Assembly (NCBI GenBank): GCA_014925825.1
Contig: JACGCK010000141.1
Coordinates: forward strand, 52,626 to 116,625
Length of the DNA stretch: 64,000 nucleotides
Direction: 5' to 3'
Source of the DNA: Pholiota molesta
Lineage: Eukaryota; Basidiomycota; Agaricomycetes; Agaricales; Strophariaceae
Shown here: positions 46,951 through 59,232 of the stretch, piece by piece
How the letters are laid out: each line of letters opens with the position of its first letter
How positions within the stretch are numbered: position 1 is the stretch's first letter
The notes under the pieces: model-generated
What the model saw: only the letters and a program-made list of their open reading frames with translations
Told to the model about the DNA's origin: nothing
Databases searched by the model: none
Translations under genes and position numbers: made by a program

Positions 46951-48524
46951 TCTTATTCGAGAAAAAAGTTTTGCTGCGAGGAAAAGCCTGCTTAAAAGAG
47001 TGTGTACTGAACGAAAGGTCGAAATACGGAGCAAGCCAAAAGACCAGGGGATGCGACCGGGCAAGCCCAAAAAAACAACTAAAAAGGGGTTCAGCGCTGG
47101 CACTGAGGTTTATATGGGTCACGAGCATACCTAGGGCACGGGGAGGAAGAAAAGAAAGGAATGAAAGGAATGGACATGATGGCGACGATGATCAGAGTAT
47201 TTGTACTGTTCCAAACATAGCAGACCCAAACGAGTGGTTCCGTTAAAAATGATCTGATTGGCTTCGGCCAGTGCGGTTATGTTTACTCGCATTGCCATAG
47301 AAATAAGATTTTATCAGTAGTTGTCCGTCACTTACACACACTTGTCGCCCGTTGGCTCAAACCGAGCTCAAGCCCATTACTGGGAGGCCATGTCAGATCA
47401 ACGTCGCTTTTTTCTGCCTCTGAATAACTTTTCGGACGATCGTCGTCGATCACATTCGCTTGATAGCAAAACTTCCTCTTCCGTTTTTTTTTGAACGATC
47501 CAAAAATTGCCCCTAGCTGCAAACCTGCAGGCTATCTGCAGGCTTGGTGGCCAGCCTCGCTACAAGCATCGTGGCTAGCTTTCCATTGTCTCGGGGCGGG
47601 TGTAGTAAGATTTTTTTTGACCATTTGTTTGTTTGTAATCATTGCTTGAGGGCACCCTCTCCGACGGCGATTTGTTCAAAATGACCGTCGAATGCTACTA
47701 TTCCTAGTTGCATTAAGTCTCTATGATCAATGTTGATTTTGAGGGTCATTATCTGTTATTTGAGATGGACTTTGGCCCTGCAGCATCTTTGGTTATGTGA
47801 TTACCATACATGGTCATCTGAGCGCTCATTTGGAGTTCAAAGTAGCACAATGTAAGTCGATACACAAGGTAGTTCATCATACAGTCCTATATTGGTTGAG
47901 ATCTTACCGGTACTACACGGGATTAACTGTAGGCTTGACTTCTTGATATGGCCGAACTGCGAAAACTGGTCAACATACTGATACAACCACCCCCACCGCG
48001 TCTCTGATTAGCCATCCTTCATTATCCTTATCCACTACCCTATCAGCTATTCAGCAGCCATTCAAATCACAATGAGTTGTTGGCACATCTACGATCATTG
48101 ATAATAGCCAGGCAGAATCAGTCGCGTTGTCATAGACATCATCCATCCTGTTGGCCCACTGCCCTGGTCCTGATCACTGGCAAGTAGCGCTTGGCCAATA
48201 TCCACTTATAAAAAGCACACTGGACATCAGTTATTTTTGTAAAGCAGTCGAACGGGACAGATGTAGCAAGTCAAGTCAACAATCCTACTTCTCCGTAGCA
48301 TCGGCAAACGATTGCCAAGGTACCTATCCAACCATGCTTTGAAAACTCGTAATGAGTTCAGACGTTGAATGCATACGTTCCGTCATTGCGAAAGACAAGC
48401 TGGAATCGCAAAGCATCCAAAACGCCTGGATGATACCACCATCGATAGTTCATCAAGTTTTATTAAAACCTACAGATCAACACGTTGATTCTTCCCAAAG
48501 ATAAGGGTTGAAGAGACCGCCGCT
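46951..48524. other. Intergenic region between rds1-like and carboxypeptidase genes
   Basis: About 1.6 kb. The left end is the rds1-like promoter. The rest has no supportable gene; frames at 47328-47522 and 48151-48342 lack motifs. Confidence 0.4.
47109..47114 (-). promoter_or_regulatory. Putative TATA box of the rds1-like gene
   Basis: CCATATAAACC on the minus strand, about 160 bp upstream of the ATG at 46950. Stress-inducible fungal genes often have a TATA box. Position only; no other evidence. Confidence 0.35.
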
Positions 48525-50942
48525 TCACAGACTCTTCCGAGCAAGCCACCGCGCCACCATCGCCAACGATTCAGCCGGCTTATCATGTGGTACGTAGAAA
48601 CCCCAAAGCAAAACAAAAAGTCAAGATAAGCATTCCTTCTTTCACCAAAGCCAAAAATGAAAGCAACACTCATCATATGTCCTGCTTCCCTGATAGTCGC
48701 AAAGGTGAGCAAACGCGTCTCCTTCACTTCCCGGCCTTCTCGCCCCCAACGGCCAGTCACGCCATTCCTGCGCGGCATACTCGGCCTGCCCGCTCCACTC
48801 GAGTTTCTGGACCCACAGCGCGTTCGCGACCCAGTTGCACTGCCAGTCGTACGTCCCGGCGTAGATCAGGACGCGGATCCCCGGTCGAGGAGGTTCGCGA
48901 TGTAGTCTTGCGTATGCACGGCCCATTTGTCCATGTGCGCGTTGAACCCGCGGCCGACGGTGTTTGAGCACGCTGAGAAATTGGACGGGGTCTCGACGCC
49001 TAGGAGTGCGCGGGTTTCGGGGAGGTCAAGTAGCTTTTGATGACGCCATTTTCTCTGTAACAGAGCTCGCCCTCACATGGCTGAAAACAAAAAGAGAGAC
49101 GCCTTGAGCTGACCGTGTATTTAATGGGGCAGGTATTGAACATCGTTGCATACCTTGGATATATCATAGACGTTTCTCCCTGATGAGATGAGATGAGATC
49201 AGGTCATGATAGCATCACGCCTTGACATGCCGTCGATCAACAGAAACTTACCTGTGGCCCACATCGCAGTGGAGAGCTGGTCATCACAAAAGTTGACAGC
49301 TGCCCGACAGTTCATAGCATCAAACTGGTCGATGCATGATGCCCGCATGGCCTTCTGACACCGTGGAAGCTACGGGGTCCCAACGCAAAATTCCAAGGCG
49401 GCAAGGTGCATGGGGAATGGGACCAAGGAGCATTATTGTGGAAGGGTGTATCCGGGACGATCATTGCCAAACGTCGTTGGTTGTAGGTGGATATGTATTA
49501 TGTTAGTGAAATGAAATACGGCCGGGGGAGGATGGGCCTACCGCCGTTTTCATGCGAACGCAGTTGGAGATGGATTGGAACGGCACTTCTAGCGACGCAG
49601 TGCCGCATTCTACTTCGTATCTACCCGCGTAGAGCCTGAGGTTTCGTGGGAAGGCATAGAGCAAGAGTATTTTTTAGCGCTTAATTAATTGGCAGAGAGG
49701 GTGAGTTAATTAACGTACGTTGAGATATCCGTGATACCGTTGCCAATAATAACGCTTTGGAGATTGATAGTAGAACGCCCTTCGCGTGAAGCGATTTCAT
49801 TTTGGTCGTATATTTCGCTTGCGAAAACGGGAAGGTATCGGCCCTAATACTATGAGGGTGAGTGAGTGATCATAAAGATAGAATTAATACACACTCCATA
49901 GGATTCTCCGGAAAGATGCAACGCTCTTCCAGAGAATTGCTTGAACGTTTCGAAAAAGATTGAGATGAACGCATGAACATTCTTGGCTGCGTCTTCCGTC
50001 GTTTCAACGGTTTCGCCAAAGTCCGCATAGGAAAAGCCAACGCCGACACTGTTCGGGTCGGCACTTTTCAATACCTTTATATAAGACTGAAATTCACTCA
50101 CGGCTGGTCCAAGAAAAAAATGTTGGCTTCTTCATTCCACGAATATGGATTCCAGACAGTGCCATTGGCGGATAAATTCTGCATGTCAATGCTACATGGC
50201 CCTTCGAGGACATGGAAAAGGTTAATGTTCTGATTATTCTAAATTTATAGGCATTTTGCTCACCGAGTTCCATGAGAAGACCCATCGAGGAAGAGCATCC
50301 TGGGCCTGAAATGATAAACATAAACTTTCTGATCGAGGAATGCATTCCTGCTTGACCACCGAGCACACGAACCTCCGTTAATCCACATCATAACGTCGTC
50401 TGAGGAACGGAAGTCAAGTATATGTAAGTGCTCAGCGCTCAGTATCCATTGTGAGAAGTTAAAATATTATACCTTTCTCAGGATTTCGACGGCTCTCGAA
50501 GAAGTAGAAGAACATATGCTTAGCCCCAGCGTCGACATCAAGGTAACCTGTATACACGCTGTAGTCCAGGCGCAGGGACATGAATTTCGTAAGTCACGAT
50601 AGCAATTGGTAAATGAAGGAAGCCTCAGGATGGGAACAGGTCGAGGTTGTACATGAGATCGGTTCTCACTTACTTGACGGTGGGGTCACAAAAACTGCTC
50701 TTTTTCACGCGAACACGGTGGTTGGGGAAACTCGGATGCGAAAGAGAAGTGAACTCCCCAGAACCAATCGACGACAGCTTGAGGAACGGAGCTCGAGTAT
50801 CGTTATACGCGTTGGTACATCAGAGAGCGCGTGTGCAGGCGCTTGATACACGACTGGTTCGCAGGTCACTCGGATAATAAGCAGCAAGAGACACAGATAC
50901 CTGCGAGATGCACAGGAAGGCCAGCAGCGAGACAGCCTTCAT
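48525..50942 (-). CDS. Serine carboxypeptidase (S10, carboxypeptidase Y-like)
   Basis: Secreted or vacuolar exopeptidase removing C-terminal residues. Start at 50942 with signal peptide MKAVSLLAFLCISQVSVSLA. Mature-region blocks are SLSHPSFPNHRVRVKKSSFC, GYLDVDAGAKHMFFYFFESR, DDVMMWINGG joined to GPGCSSSMGLLMELG (oxyanion region), VGVGFSYAD, and GRALHLSGESYG with the nucleophile Ser. Later parts are VIIGNGITD, YAGTYDWQCNWVANALWVQ (catalytic Asp) and REAGHM-VPHDKPAESL (catalytic His), so the triad is complete. The stop is at 48525. About a dozen short introns. Two apparent one-base deletions in G runs (about 48730 and 48745) interrupt the frame before LLTFATIREAGHM. The last intron (48673-48594) fits only as AT-AC. 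The exact first intron is uncertain. Confidence 0.85.
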
Positions 50943-51671
50943 GGTGGTTGAGGATATCGTTATCGACAGAACGCTTCCCACACGGATAGGGTTCCGAGCA
51001 TAATAGTTCGTGATTCCATGTGCTTATGATGGCTAAGTTGGAAGACGAGGACTTGACGAGCCCCTGGTAAATCGACCCATTTTAGGAATCCGAGATCCTG
51101 GATAGCAGCGGCGAGCGCCCAGCGCTGGCTTCTGCCAGTTGACAGACCACAGAAAGACTACAGTCTGAAAGCTCAAAACTCAACGAGTATCGTCTAATGT
51201 TGGTGACGTAGGCATCGTCCATATTGAATTTTAGTGTTCGTAACATGCATGCGACTTCCACAAGGCTAGATAATAGCGAGAATAACTCTGCTTCGAAGGA
51301 ATCAAGAAGATACTTCTCTGAATTTGATGAGATAAAAGTGACTTATTGTATTAATTTGTGAAAATGCTACCGTCGAAAAAATATGACTTTGGGAGAGGTT
51401 CAAAAGTTGTTCAAAAGACTGCCAAAGGCGAGGAGAGCGGTTGAGCAGGACATTGATGGTAACATTCGAATATGGGAATGTATTCTCACGGATTCATAGT
51501 CATGTGGGAAATGGCAAGAAATTTCTTCGTCCACAAAAAAAGTGCAGCCGCCACCAAAGGTCCTGCTCGTCGTCGACGCCGTCCGCGGCATACCCTTCCA
51601 GACTCTTTTTTCTATCTTTTAATCCCATTATCCATTCCTTATCCCCACCCCCCGCTTCCTAATCGCCAAAA
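50943..51671. other. Divergent intergenic region, carboxypeptidase/NOP58
   Basis: About 730 bp carrying both promoters. Just before NOP58 is a pyrimidine-rich run (TTTTTTCTATCTTTTAATCCC) typical of strongly expressed fungal genes. Confidence 0.45.
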
Positions 51672-53772
51672 ATGCTCGTACTATACGAGACCGCAATGGG
51701 CTACTGCCTGTTCAAGGTTACCGACTCGGCCAAAATCGAAAGCGCCGATCTATACAAGGAGTTCAAGACGCCAGAGAAGGCCAGCAAACTGTGCGTATCT
51801 CTGCGCTTCTGTGTTTGAAGGAATATGACTTCATGTCTTGTTTACAATTACAGTTTGAAGTTGAAGGCCCTCCACCGGTTTACGTCGACTGCGACTGCTG
51901 TTGAAGATATCAGCGCACTGCAAGGTGGAAAAATTGGAAAGGGTCTCAAGAAGTTCCTTACAGACGAGGTGCTGGACAAGGGCAAGGGCAAGGAATCGCT
52001 GGTTGTGATTGATCCCCATCTCGGTTCGTGGACTCCGTTCTCACCGACACATTGCTCCTCTAACCCTGTTCTGCAAACAACCAGGACGTGCAATCACCAA
52101 AAAACTGAGCATAAATGTCAACGCCATGGCGGAGGGCTCGCACGGAGATCTCTGGCGTGGTATCAGGAGTCAAATCACGGCCCTTTTGGAGGGATTGGAT
52201 CCTAAGGATTTGGCTACTATGAGCTTGGGGCTCAGTCATTCACTGGCTCGGTGCATATATTCACGATTAACTCTTCACTCTCTTAGTCTGACATCGCGCA
52301 CGTACAGCTTTAAGCTCAATTCTCACCAGATAAAGTCGATACTATGGTAGTGCAAGCTATTGCGCTCCTTGATGACCTCGACAAAGAAATCAACATCTAT
52401 GCCATGCGAGTAAAGGTAAGGAGTGCTCTTCCACATCATGTAGATTTTAGATCTGATCTTATTCTTTTTCAAAACAAAAAAGGAATGGTATGGATGGCAC
52501 TTCCCGGAGATGGCAAAAATCATCGTCGACAACGTGGCATACGCCAAAACCATCCGCCTCATGGGCTTCCGAACAAATGCCTCCACTACAGACTTCGCTT
52601 CTGTTCTCCCCGAAGACCTCGAAGCCGTCCTAAAAGCCGCCGCCGAAATCTCCATGGGCACAGAAATCTCTGACTCGGATATTGCACACATCCACTCCCT
52701 CTGCGACCAAGTTATCTCTATCTCACAATACCGCACACAGCTCTCAGAATACCTCCGAAACCGTATGGGTGCAATCGCCCCCAATCTGACAGCACTCGTC
52801 GGAGAGCTTGTTGGAGCCCGCCTCATCAGCCATGCCGGAAGTTTGCTGAATCTCGCTAAGCACCCCGCTAGTACTATTCAAATTCTGGGAGCGGAGAAAG
52901 CCCTGTTCCGCGCTTTGAAGACAAAGCACGACACACCAAAATATGGTCTTATCTACCATGTCCGTTCCATCTCTTCATCATCAGATCATCAGTATGTTTT
53001 GGCGATACTAAAGTATTCTTTACATAGGCTTCATTGATCGGCCAAGCTCCTCCCAAACTAAAGGGAAAGATGGCCCGCATGGTCGCCACCAAGGCCGCGC
53101 TGTCCATTCGCGTCGACGCCCTCACGGACTCGGATGGCAAATCCGAAGAAACCGCATCCACCATCGGCATCGACAACCGCGCCAAACTCGAATCGCGCCT
53201 GCGCGCGCTGGAGCACGAGATGGAGGGCGGCGGCGTCCGCCGCTTCGCGGACAGCAACGGCAAGAAGCAGCAGCGCTTCGCGATGACCGGCGAGACGAAG
53301 ACGTACAACGCCGCCGCGGACCACGTCGACCTCGTCTCGACGCAGCGGGAGAGCGCGGTGGAGCTCGCGGTGAAGGCGGTGCTGGATGTCAAGGAGGAGA
53401 AGCGCAAGGCGAAGGAGGAGCGGCGGGCGAAGAAGAGGGCGGAGAAGGAGAAGTCGACCACGGCTGAGGCGGAGAGCGATGACCAGATGGATGTGGATGG
53501 TGAATCTAAGAAGGAGAAGAAGGAGAAGAAGAGGAAGCGCAGAGAGAGCGAGATCGCTCCTATGGATGAGGATGAGCCTGAGAAGCCCAAGGTATTTATT
53601 TACAATCTTTTTTCTTTTGGAGAATATTCGCTCATACCTTGCTTCATAGGAGGAAACAGAGGAGGAGAAAAAGGCCAGGAAGAAGGCGAAGAAGGAGGCC
53701 AAGGCTGCTGCTGCCGCTGCTGCCAATGGCACGGAATCGCCAAAGAAGAAAAAGAAAAAGTCGGAGGCATAA
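51672..53772 (+). CDS. NOP58: Nucleolar protein NOP58 (box C/D snoRNP core)
   Basis: Core protein of box C/D snoRNPs, which guide rRNA 2'-O-methylation. Start at 51672 ([19 protein letters not shown]). Blocks include [95 protein letters not shown] and the Nop domain with [60 protein letters not shown] and [20 protein letters not shown]. The C-terminus is the usual Lys/Glu-rich KKE tail ([12 protein letters not shown], ending [11 protein letters not shown]). Six or so short introns keep frame throughout. This gene appears intact although neighbours on both sides show frame breaks. Confidence 0.97.
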
Positions 53773-54115
53773 ATGTCTAATCGGCTCTGGGTATATCCGT
53801 AGTTCTGTCTTCCTCCCTCTGTGTCTTCTGTGTCTTCTGTCTGTTTAGTATCTTGCATCATTATTTGTTTACATCTAAAGAATATACACTTCATGTTACT
53901 TGCTATATGTTCTTTTGCTGGGCACTTTCAGTCGAAGTTGACTGATTTTAGCATAAAAAAAGTGCGACGTTGGTGCGATGCAAATGAATTACTAATAGGT
54001 GAATGCCGAGCCAACGGTCTTTCTCGTACGATACTGGCGCGTCGCGCTCACGTCAAACCCACGCGCCAATGTTGTGCATCTCTTCCGTTCCACGTCCAAC
54101 CGACCTGCACATACC
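53773..54115. other. Spacer between NOP58 and ERG27
   Basis: About 340 bp between tandem genes; contains CTGTGTCTTCTGTGTCTT repeats in the NOP58 3' UTR. Nothing else is visible. Confidence 0.4.
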
Positions 54116-55589
54116 ATGGCGAAAACTCTGGCTCCTGCTCCTGTGGTCATCGTGACAGGTGCAAACGGGTTCGTCTACACATTGTTAGTGCTAATATCCC
54201 GGGAAGCTCCTAACCAAACGTTCTCAGCGGTGTCGGATACGGCGTTTGCCAACGCTTACTCGTCCAGCTCTGTCAACGAAATGCACCAGACGCTCAACCG
54301 CAAGCCTTTGCCTCCAACATCAAAGCGGAGAAGGAGAACGCGCCAGAAGGATACCAAGGCCTCACGCTGATACTTGCCTGTCGGAACATGGAACGCGCCG
54401 AAGCGGCTCGCGCCAACCTTCTTCAGTGGCTTGAGGGCCATACTCAAAAGATATTGCAGTCATGCTCGAAGGAGGACGAAGACTATATTCGCAATTTCCG
54501 CGCGCGTTGTGATATCCAGATTATCGAGCTCAACCTCGCTTCAGTGGGCAGTGCTCTGAAATTTGCAGATTCAGTACGGAAAAGGTGTCGTCGTCTTCCT
54601 CCTCCCTTCCTCTTGATTCTACACACTAATTATTTACTCTTCATATCAGAGTCCCGTATGTAACTCACCTCGTGTGCAATGCCGGCGTAGCAAGCTTTAA
54701 CTGTATAAACTGGATGACGTGCTTGAAGCAGTTCCTGTCTCACCCAATGGCAGCCGTCACCGCACCGAATTTTTATCTGCAACACTCTGGGGAGATTAGT
54801 GCGGATAATCTTGGATGGGTCTGGCAGTCTAATGTGTTTGGCCATTTCATATTGGTATGTCGCGCTTAAACACCATGTTCCGACTTATTCTGAATCTTCC
54901 GATCCAGTTTCGCGAGCTTGAAGACTTACTAAGTAAATCGCCGCTCGATAATTCAAGGGTCATCTGGTGTTCGTCCGTGGAATCATCTCCCAAGTTTTAT
55001 GACTCTAAAGACTGGCAATTAAAAATTACCGAGCATTCCTACGAAAGTTCAAAGTATCAAATTGACCTCATTGCCACGAACCTCGACCAACTGGCCGTTC
55101 AGACAACACCGGTGAGCGGGAAGCGCGTGCGACACTTCATCAGCGAACCAGGGGTATGTTCGACATCGATAAGTGCAGCCTTGGTCGGGCCTTTCCTTGA
55201 CATGGTGAAAGTTTTCACTTTCTATGTGGTGAGCAATATACTCCGTGTATACCCCTAGGCCGTATTTTGATCCCTCCCTTCACAATCAGGCACGACTGTT
55301 TGGCTCCCAACATCACTCGATTCTGCCATTCAAAGCTGCAATCTCCGCTGTCCATCTGATTCTGGTTCCTCTATACTTCCTCAGCAATAACTTCAATCAA
55401 CCCGTGCGATACGGAGCCCATACAGGCCGCTGGGGCGACGAATATGTCGGTCTCACTCCTGTCAAGGAGTGGGATAGTCACAAGGAAGAGGGGAAGGACC
55501 TTATCATGCGCTGTGATGCTTTGTACAAGTCCTTCAAGGAAGAGGATGCGGCGCCCAGGGAATTTGAACGAGCGAGCGAGCAGATGTAG
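54116..55589 (+). CDS. ERG27: 3-keto-steroid reductase (ERG27)
   Basis: NADPH-dependent short-chain dehydrogenase of C-4 demethylation in ergosterol synthesis; works with ERG25/ERG26 at the ER. Start at 54116 (MAKTLAPAPVVIVTGANGG), where a 58-nt intron splits the TGxxxGxG cofactor loop (TGANG-GVGYGVC). Then come LTLILACRNMERAEAARANL, ELNLASVGSALKFADSV and the NAG strand (VTHLVCNAGVASFN). The active site follows: VIWCSSVESSPKFYD with Ser, and EHSYESSKYQIDLIA with the YxxxK catalytic pair. The C-terminal membrane-associated part reads PFKAAISAVHLILVPLYFL. It ends at 55589 with EFERASEQM. Introns are in frame and the length (about 420 aa) suits basidiomycete ERG27. Confidence 0.94.
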
Positions 55590-56542
55590 GACTGCTCCTT
55601 CAAGCTAGCTCAGCTCTTTCAACCATTTATTCTTGGATCTTGGACTATGGGTGGTGGCGCCGGCCCCTCTGCCTTCCCGCTGAACTCTAGCCGACATACT
55701 TACGTCTCAAAATTATATAGGACATTCATATAATACATTAATCAACTTCCGTTGCATTTGTTCTCTTACCCTAGTCGGGCCTTGATAGTGATATGAAATC
55801 CCATCGTCAAATGGTTGGATAATTTGTGCTCTATGCTTGGCGAGTTCACGTTATCTTCCAACTATCAATGATATCCTGATCTCGATGTATAACAGTGTAT
55901 AACCCACATTCTCATATCCTCAAAACTATCGGACACAATATGCGAGCTGATCGCTTTGATGCGGCCGTTTGTTGTTCTTTCAACGCTATCAACACGGATT
56001 GCGTGGGTTTTTTTTCAACATCTGCCTTGTGGTAGTTGTTTTGAATGCCTTCCAAAGTGTGTAATTTTCTCTGAACTCTATATGACCGACGTCCAAGTTC
56101 CCGGCGATATAGATTGTGCTCTTCAAAGGCGACTCTGCTGTGGTATGGTGCTCAGGCTGTTGCCACCATGTAGCAAAAAGACTATCACTTCAACCAATCT
56201 AATATTCTCATGGGTGTTGAAAGCGCCATGATGTGTTGCCAGACTTGAAACAGCAAAAAATGAGGCAAAATCCAACTGGCCCTCAACGTCTACGCCATTC
56301 ACCGAACGCGAAACTAGGATGCTGTGCCTCCCAAAAAAAAAATCTTATAGATTGGTTGCCCTGTGAGTTCGTCCTATTCTAATTCAATACATTCTGGGCA
56401 TCTGACTAACTTACGAATTCGCAGCCGTGATGTTTTATTTTAATGTTTTTGGCCGCACAGATAACGCTGCAGGATAAAAGCTGCGTTCCCTCGCACAATC
56501 TACTCAATCAGATACCTTGCTTGCTTCGAAGCCTCTCAACCA
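55590..56542. other. Intergenic region between ERG27 and P450
   Basis: About 950 bp, AT-leaning, with no gene found. A frame at 55956-56231 has no motifs. Confidence 0.4.
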
Positions 56543-58942
56543 ATGGCCACGTTTGCGAACCTCCTATACCTCTCTTACTATACCTTGCCATTGGCAGGAA
56601 TATGTGTCGTTATGTTCTATGGGGTTTTTCTTCGATGGTACTCTCCACTTAGCAGGCTGCCGTACCCACCTGGGCCACCGGAGCGGAGCATTATCATCGG
56701 TAACGCGGCCGACATGCCTGCATCTAAATCTTGGCTCACTTATATCGAACTCGGCAAAAAATATGGTGTGTCGCTTTCTTTCCTAACGTTCTCGCAATTA
56801 ACGGCACTATTCTGCCATGAAGGCAACATTTTACATCTTAGAACCTATAATCAACACCATATTATTCTCAATTCGTTTGAAGATTGTGTTGAACTCCTTG
56901 AAAGACGCTCCAACACATATTCTGACCGTCCCAAAATTGCTATGATCAATCTGTATGTCGCGATTCATATAAACTTTTGAAAGCCATTGTATGCTAATCC
57001 ATATAATTCACCAACAAAGGATGGGCTGGGAATTTGACGCAGCCTTCCTCCCATATGGTGCAGAGTGGAGGGCCCACAGGCGTCTCTATAATCAAGTCTT
57101 CAAGGCCAAAGCCTCCTTGAACTATAGACCAATACAAACGCGGAAGGTCCACGATTTCTTGTTCGGTTTGCTTAAAACGCCCGAAGATTTCATGAAGCAC
57201 TATCGAACGTGAATAACACAATTCAATAAGCAACTCTGACATACTCAAGCCCTGGTTCTAACTGTCTACCCTTTCAACAGACTTCCCGGAGCGATCATTA
57301 TGTCAACAGTATATGCTCATGATGTTGCCCCGAAAAATGACCTCTTCGTGGATCTCGCAGAAGAGGCTGTGGGATCACTTGAACATGCTGTTCTTCCAGG
57401 TGCCGCTCTGGTCAATGCACTTCCCATTCTTCGATTCCTTCCTTCGTGGTTCCCAGGGGCCGAATTCCAACATTTCTGCCTTGAGGCCAGAAAAGTGTTG
57501 CTTCGAACGCGGACTCTCCCTCTTACTTCTATGGAAGCGAACATGGTGTGCTATTCAACTCTGTGATATTTCCCCTGTCCATCTGATAAGCCCCCGTTTA
57601 TAGAAAGAGGGCAAGATGTCCAACTGTATTGCCGCAGAACTGCTCGAAAATTGCAAGTCCGAGGAAGAACGTACCCGCATCATAGATGTTGCTGCAACAA
57701 GCTATTTCGGTTAGTTCTTTTATTATATGGTTGGTAAACTTCATCTCATTCTCGTTAGGTGGTTCGGACACGGTAAAGGTTTTTTTCAAAACTCTTGTTC
57801 CAGCAGTCATTTATCTCCTGCAGACCGCATCGTCTCTTGGCACATTCTTCTGCGCGATGGCCATGTTCCCAGAGGTTCAGGCCAAGGCTCAAAGAGACAT
57901 TGATCTGATTATTGGGTCTGAGCGTCTCGTCAACTTTGATGACATGTCGTCGTTACCTTACATCGAGGCCTTGCGAAGAGAGGTGATGCGATGGAGGCCT
58001 GTTGCTCCTCTGGGTCTTATGCGTGCTGCCAGTTCGGATGATGTCTATAAAGGATATTATATACCTAAAGGTATGTACTGTTGACGTGTATCAAATATTT
58101 GGCTAATCTTCAAAATTATAGGTGCAACTGTGGTTTATAACATATGGCAAGTAAAATGATATCTCAAAATTGCGTAGATGATAAAGGCATGCCACCTTTT
58201 TCTACCAGGGCCATTGCGCATGATCCAACAAGGTACCCCGACCCGGGATCATTCAATCCAGGTCGCTTTTTAACGAAAATGGGGAATTGAACAATGACGA
58301 AGTTTTATTCCCATTTGGCTTTGGTAGAAGGTCGGTCAGATCAACTTCATTTTACTTCCTTCCGATTTTCTTCCCTGCTCAATCTTTCTGACATAGGCTG
58401 TGCCCTGGCCGCCACTTGGCCTCTGCTACTGTGCGCATCATATTTATTCAACTATTTTCCTGCCCAGTGTTAACTTTTGTTAACCTCGTCAGGTTTGGTT
58501 GGCAATAGCCACAGTTTTGCAAAACTTTGATATTGAGAAACAGCGAGATTCAACGGGTAACGAAATCCCTATTAGTGGAGAATATGGCGATGGGTTCCTA
58601 AGGTCTGTCCATTTGTTCTTATTAGGCGTGAACACACGTTCATATATAGTGCTAGTCACCCCCTTCCTTTTGAATGTTCTATTACGCCTAGGTCAGCAAA
58701 GGCAAGACAAACTATCTTGGAGGTGGCCGAACGCACTTAAACCACGAGTTCCTCTACTATTTTTGTGTTTGACATCAGTTACATGTTACATGTGGTGCTA
58801 TGCAATTTTTGCAAATCACAAAGCAGTACCAACGATTGATTTATCAGAACTTAGAAGAAACGCCTCTATGAATAAAATCATGAGGTTCAGGAGTCTAGAG
58901 GTTTGGCTGTGGTACATTTTCATGGTGATTTCTACAGCCTGA
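56543..58942 (+). CDS. Cytochrome P450 monooxygenase, damaged
   Basis: Membrane-anchored P450 of the multi-intron basidiomycete kind; the substrate is unknown. Start at 56543 with an N-terminal anchor (TLPLAGICVVMFYGVFLRWY) and hinge LPYPPGPPERS. Blocks in order: AAFLPYGAEWRAHRRLYNQV (helix C); FGGSDTTASSLGTFFCAM (helix I, G-G-x-D-T-T), assembled across two introns; YIEALRREVMRWRPVAPLG (K-helix ExxR); FNPGRFLT; and the haem loop FPFGFGRRLCPGRHLA with its Cys. A single missing base near 58276 puts a stop (AATTGA) before ELNNDEVLFPFG; adding one restores a standard RFLTENGELNNDE. After GEYGDGFLR (about 58602) the usual final strand (HPxPFKC-type) is not found, and the open frame runs to 58942 through unrelated hydrophobic sequence. 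Possibly a pseudogene. Confidence 0.7.
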
Positions 58943-59232
58943 GATATTGGCTATTCAAAAGTCTTATTCCACAAACTTTTGGGTTTTCTGAGCGTTCTAT
59001 ATGTTAATGTACTTGCGTTGTTCGTATTTATCAAAATTTGAATCGGAAAATCAACGACATGATTCAACCCCTGCCGAATTTAAATTAGCAGACCGCGCTT
59101 GCGGGATAAAGGGCACTTTGCTGAGTTCTATCGCCGCAGAAAGCAGTTCTTGGTCATTCCCCGTCGCATCATAATCCGTATCCACTAACAGCGCCAATTT
59201 AGTTTGGCCTTCCTGGGTATTCCCTCTGTCGC

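Noticed and set aside
50705..50887. In-frame stop in the carboxypeptidase N-terminal exon as evidence of a pseudogene
   Set aside because: A 56-nt intron (GTGTATC donor, CGAG acceptor) removes it and joins DLRTS to FLKLSSIGSG in frame.
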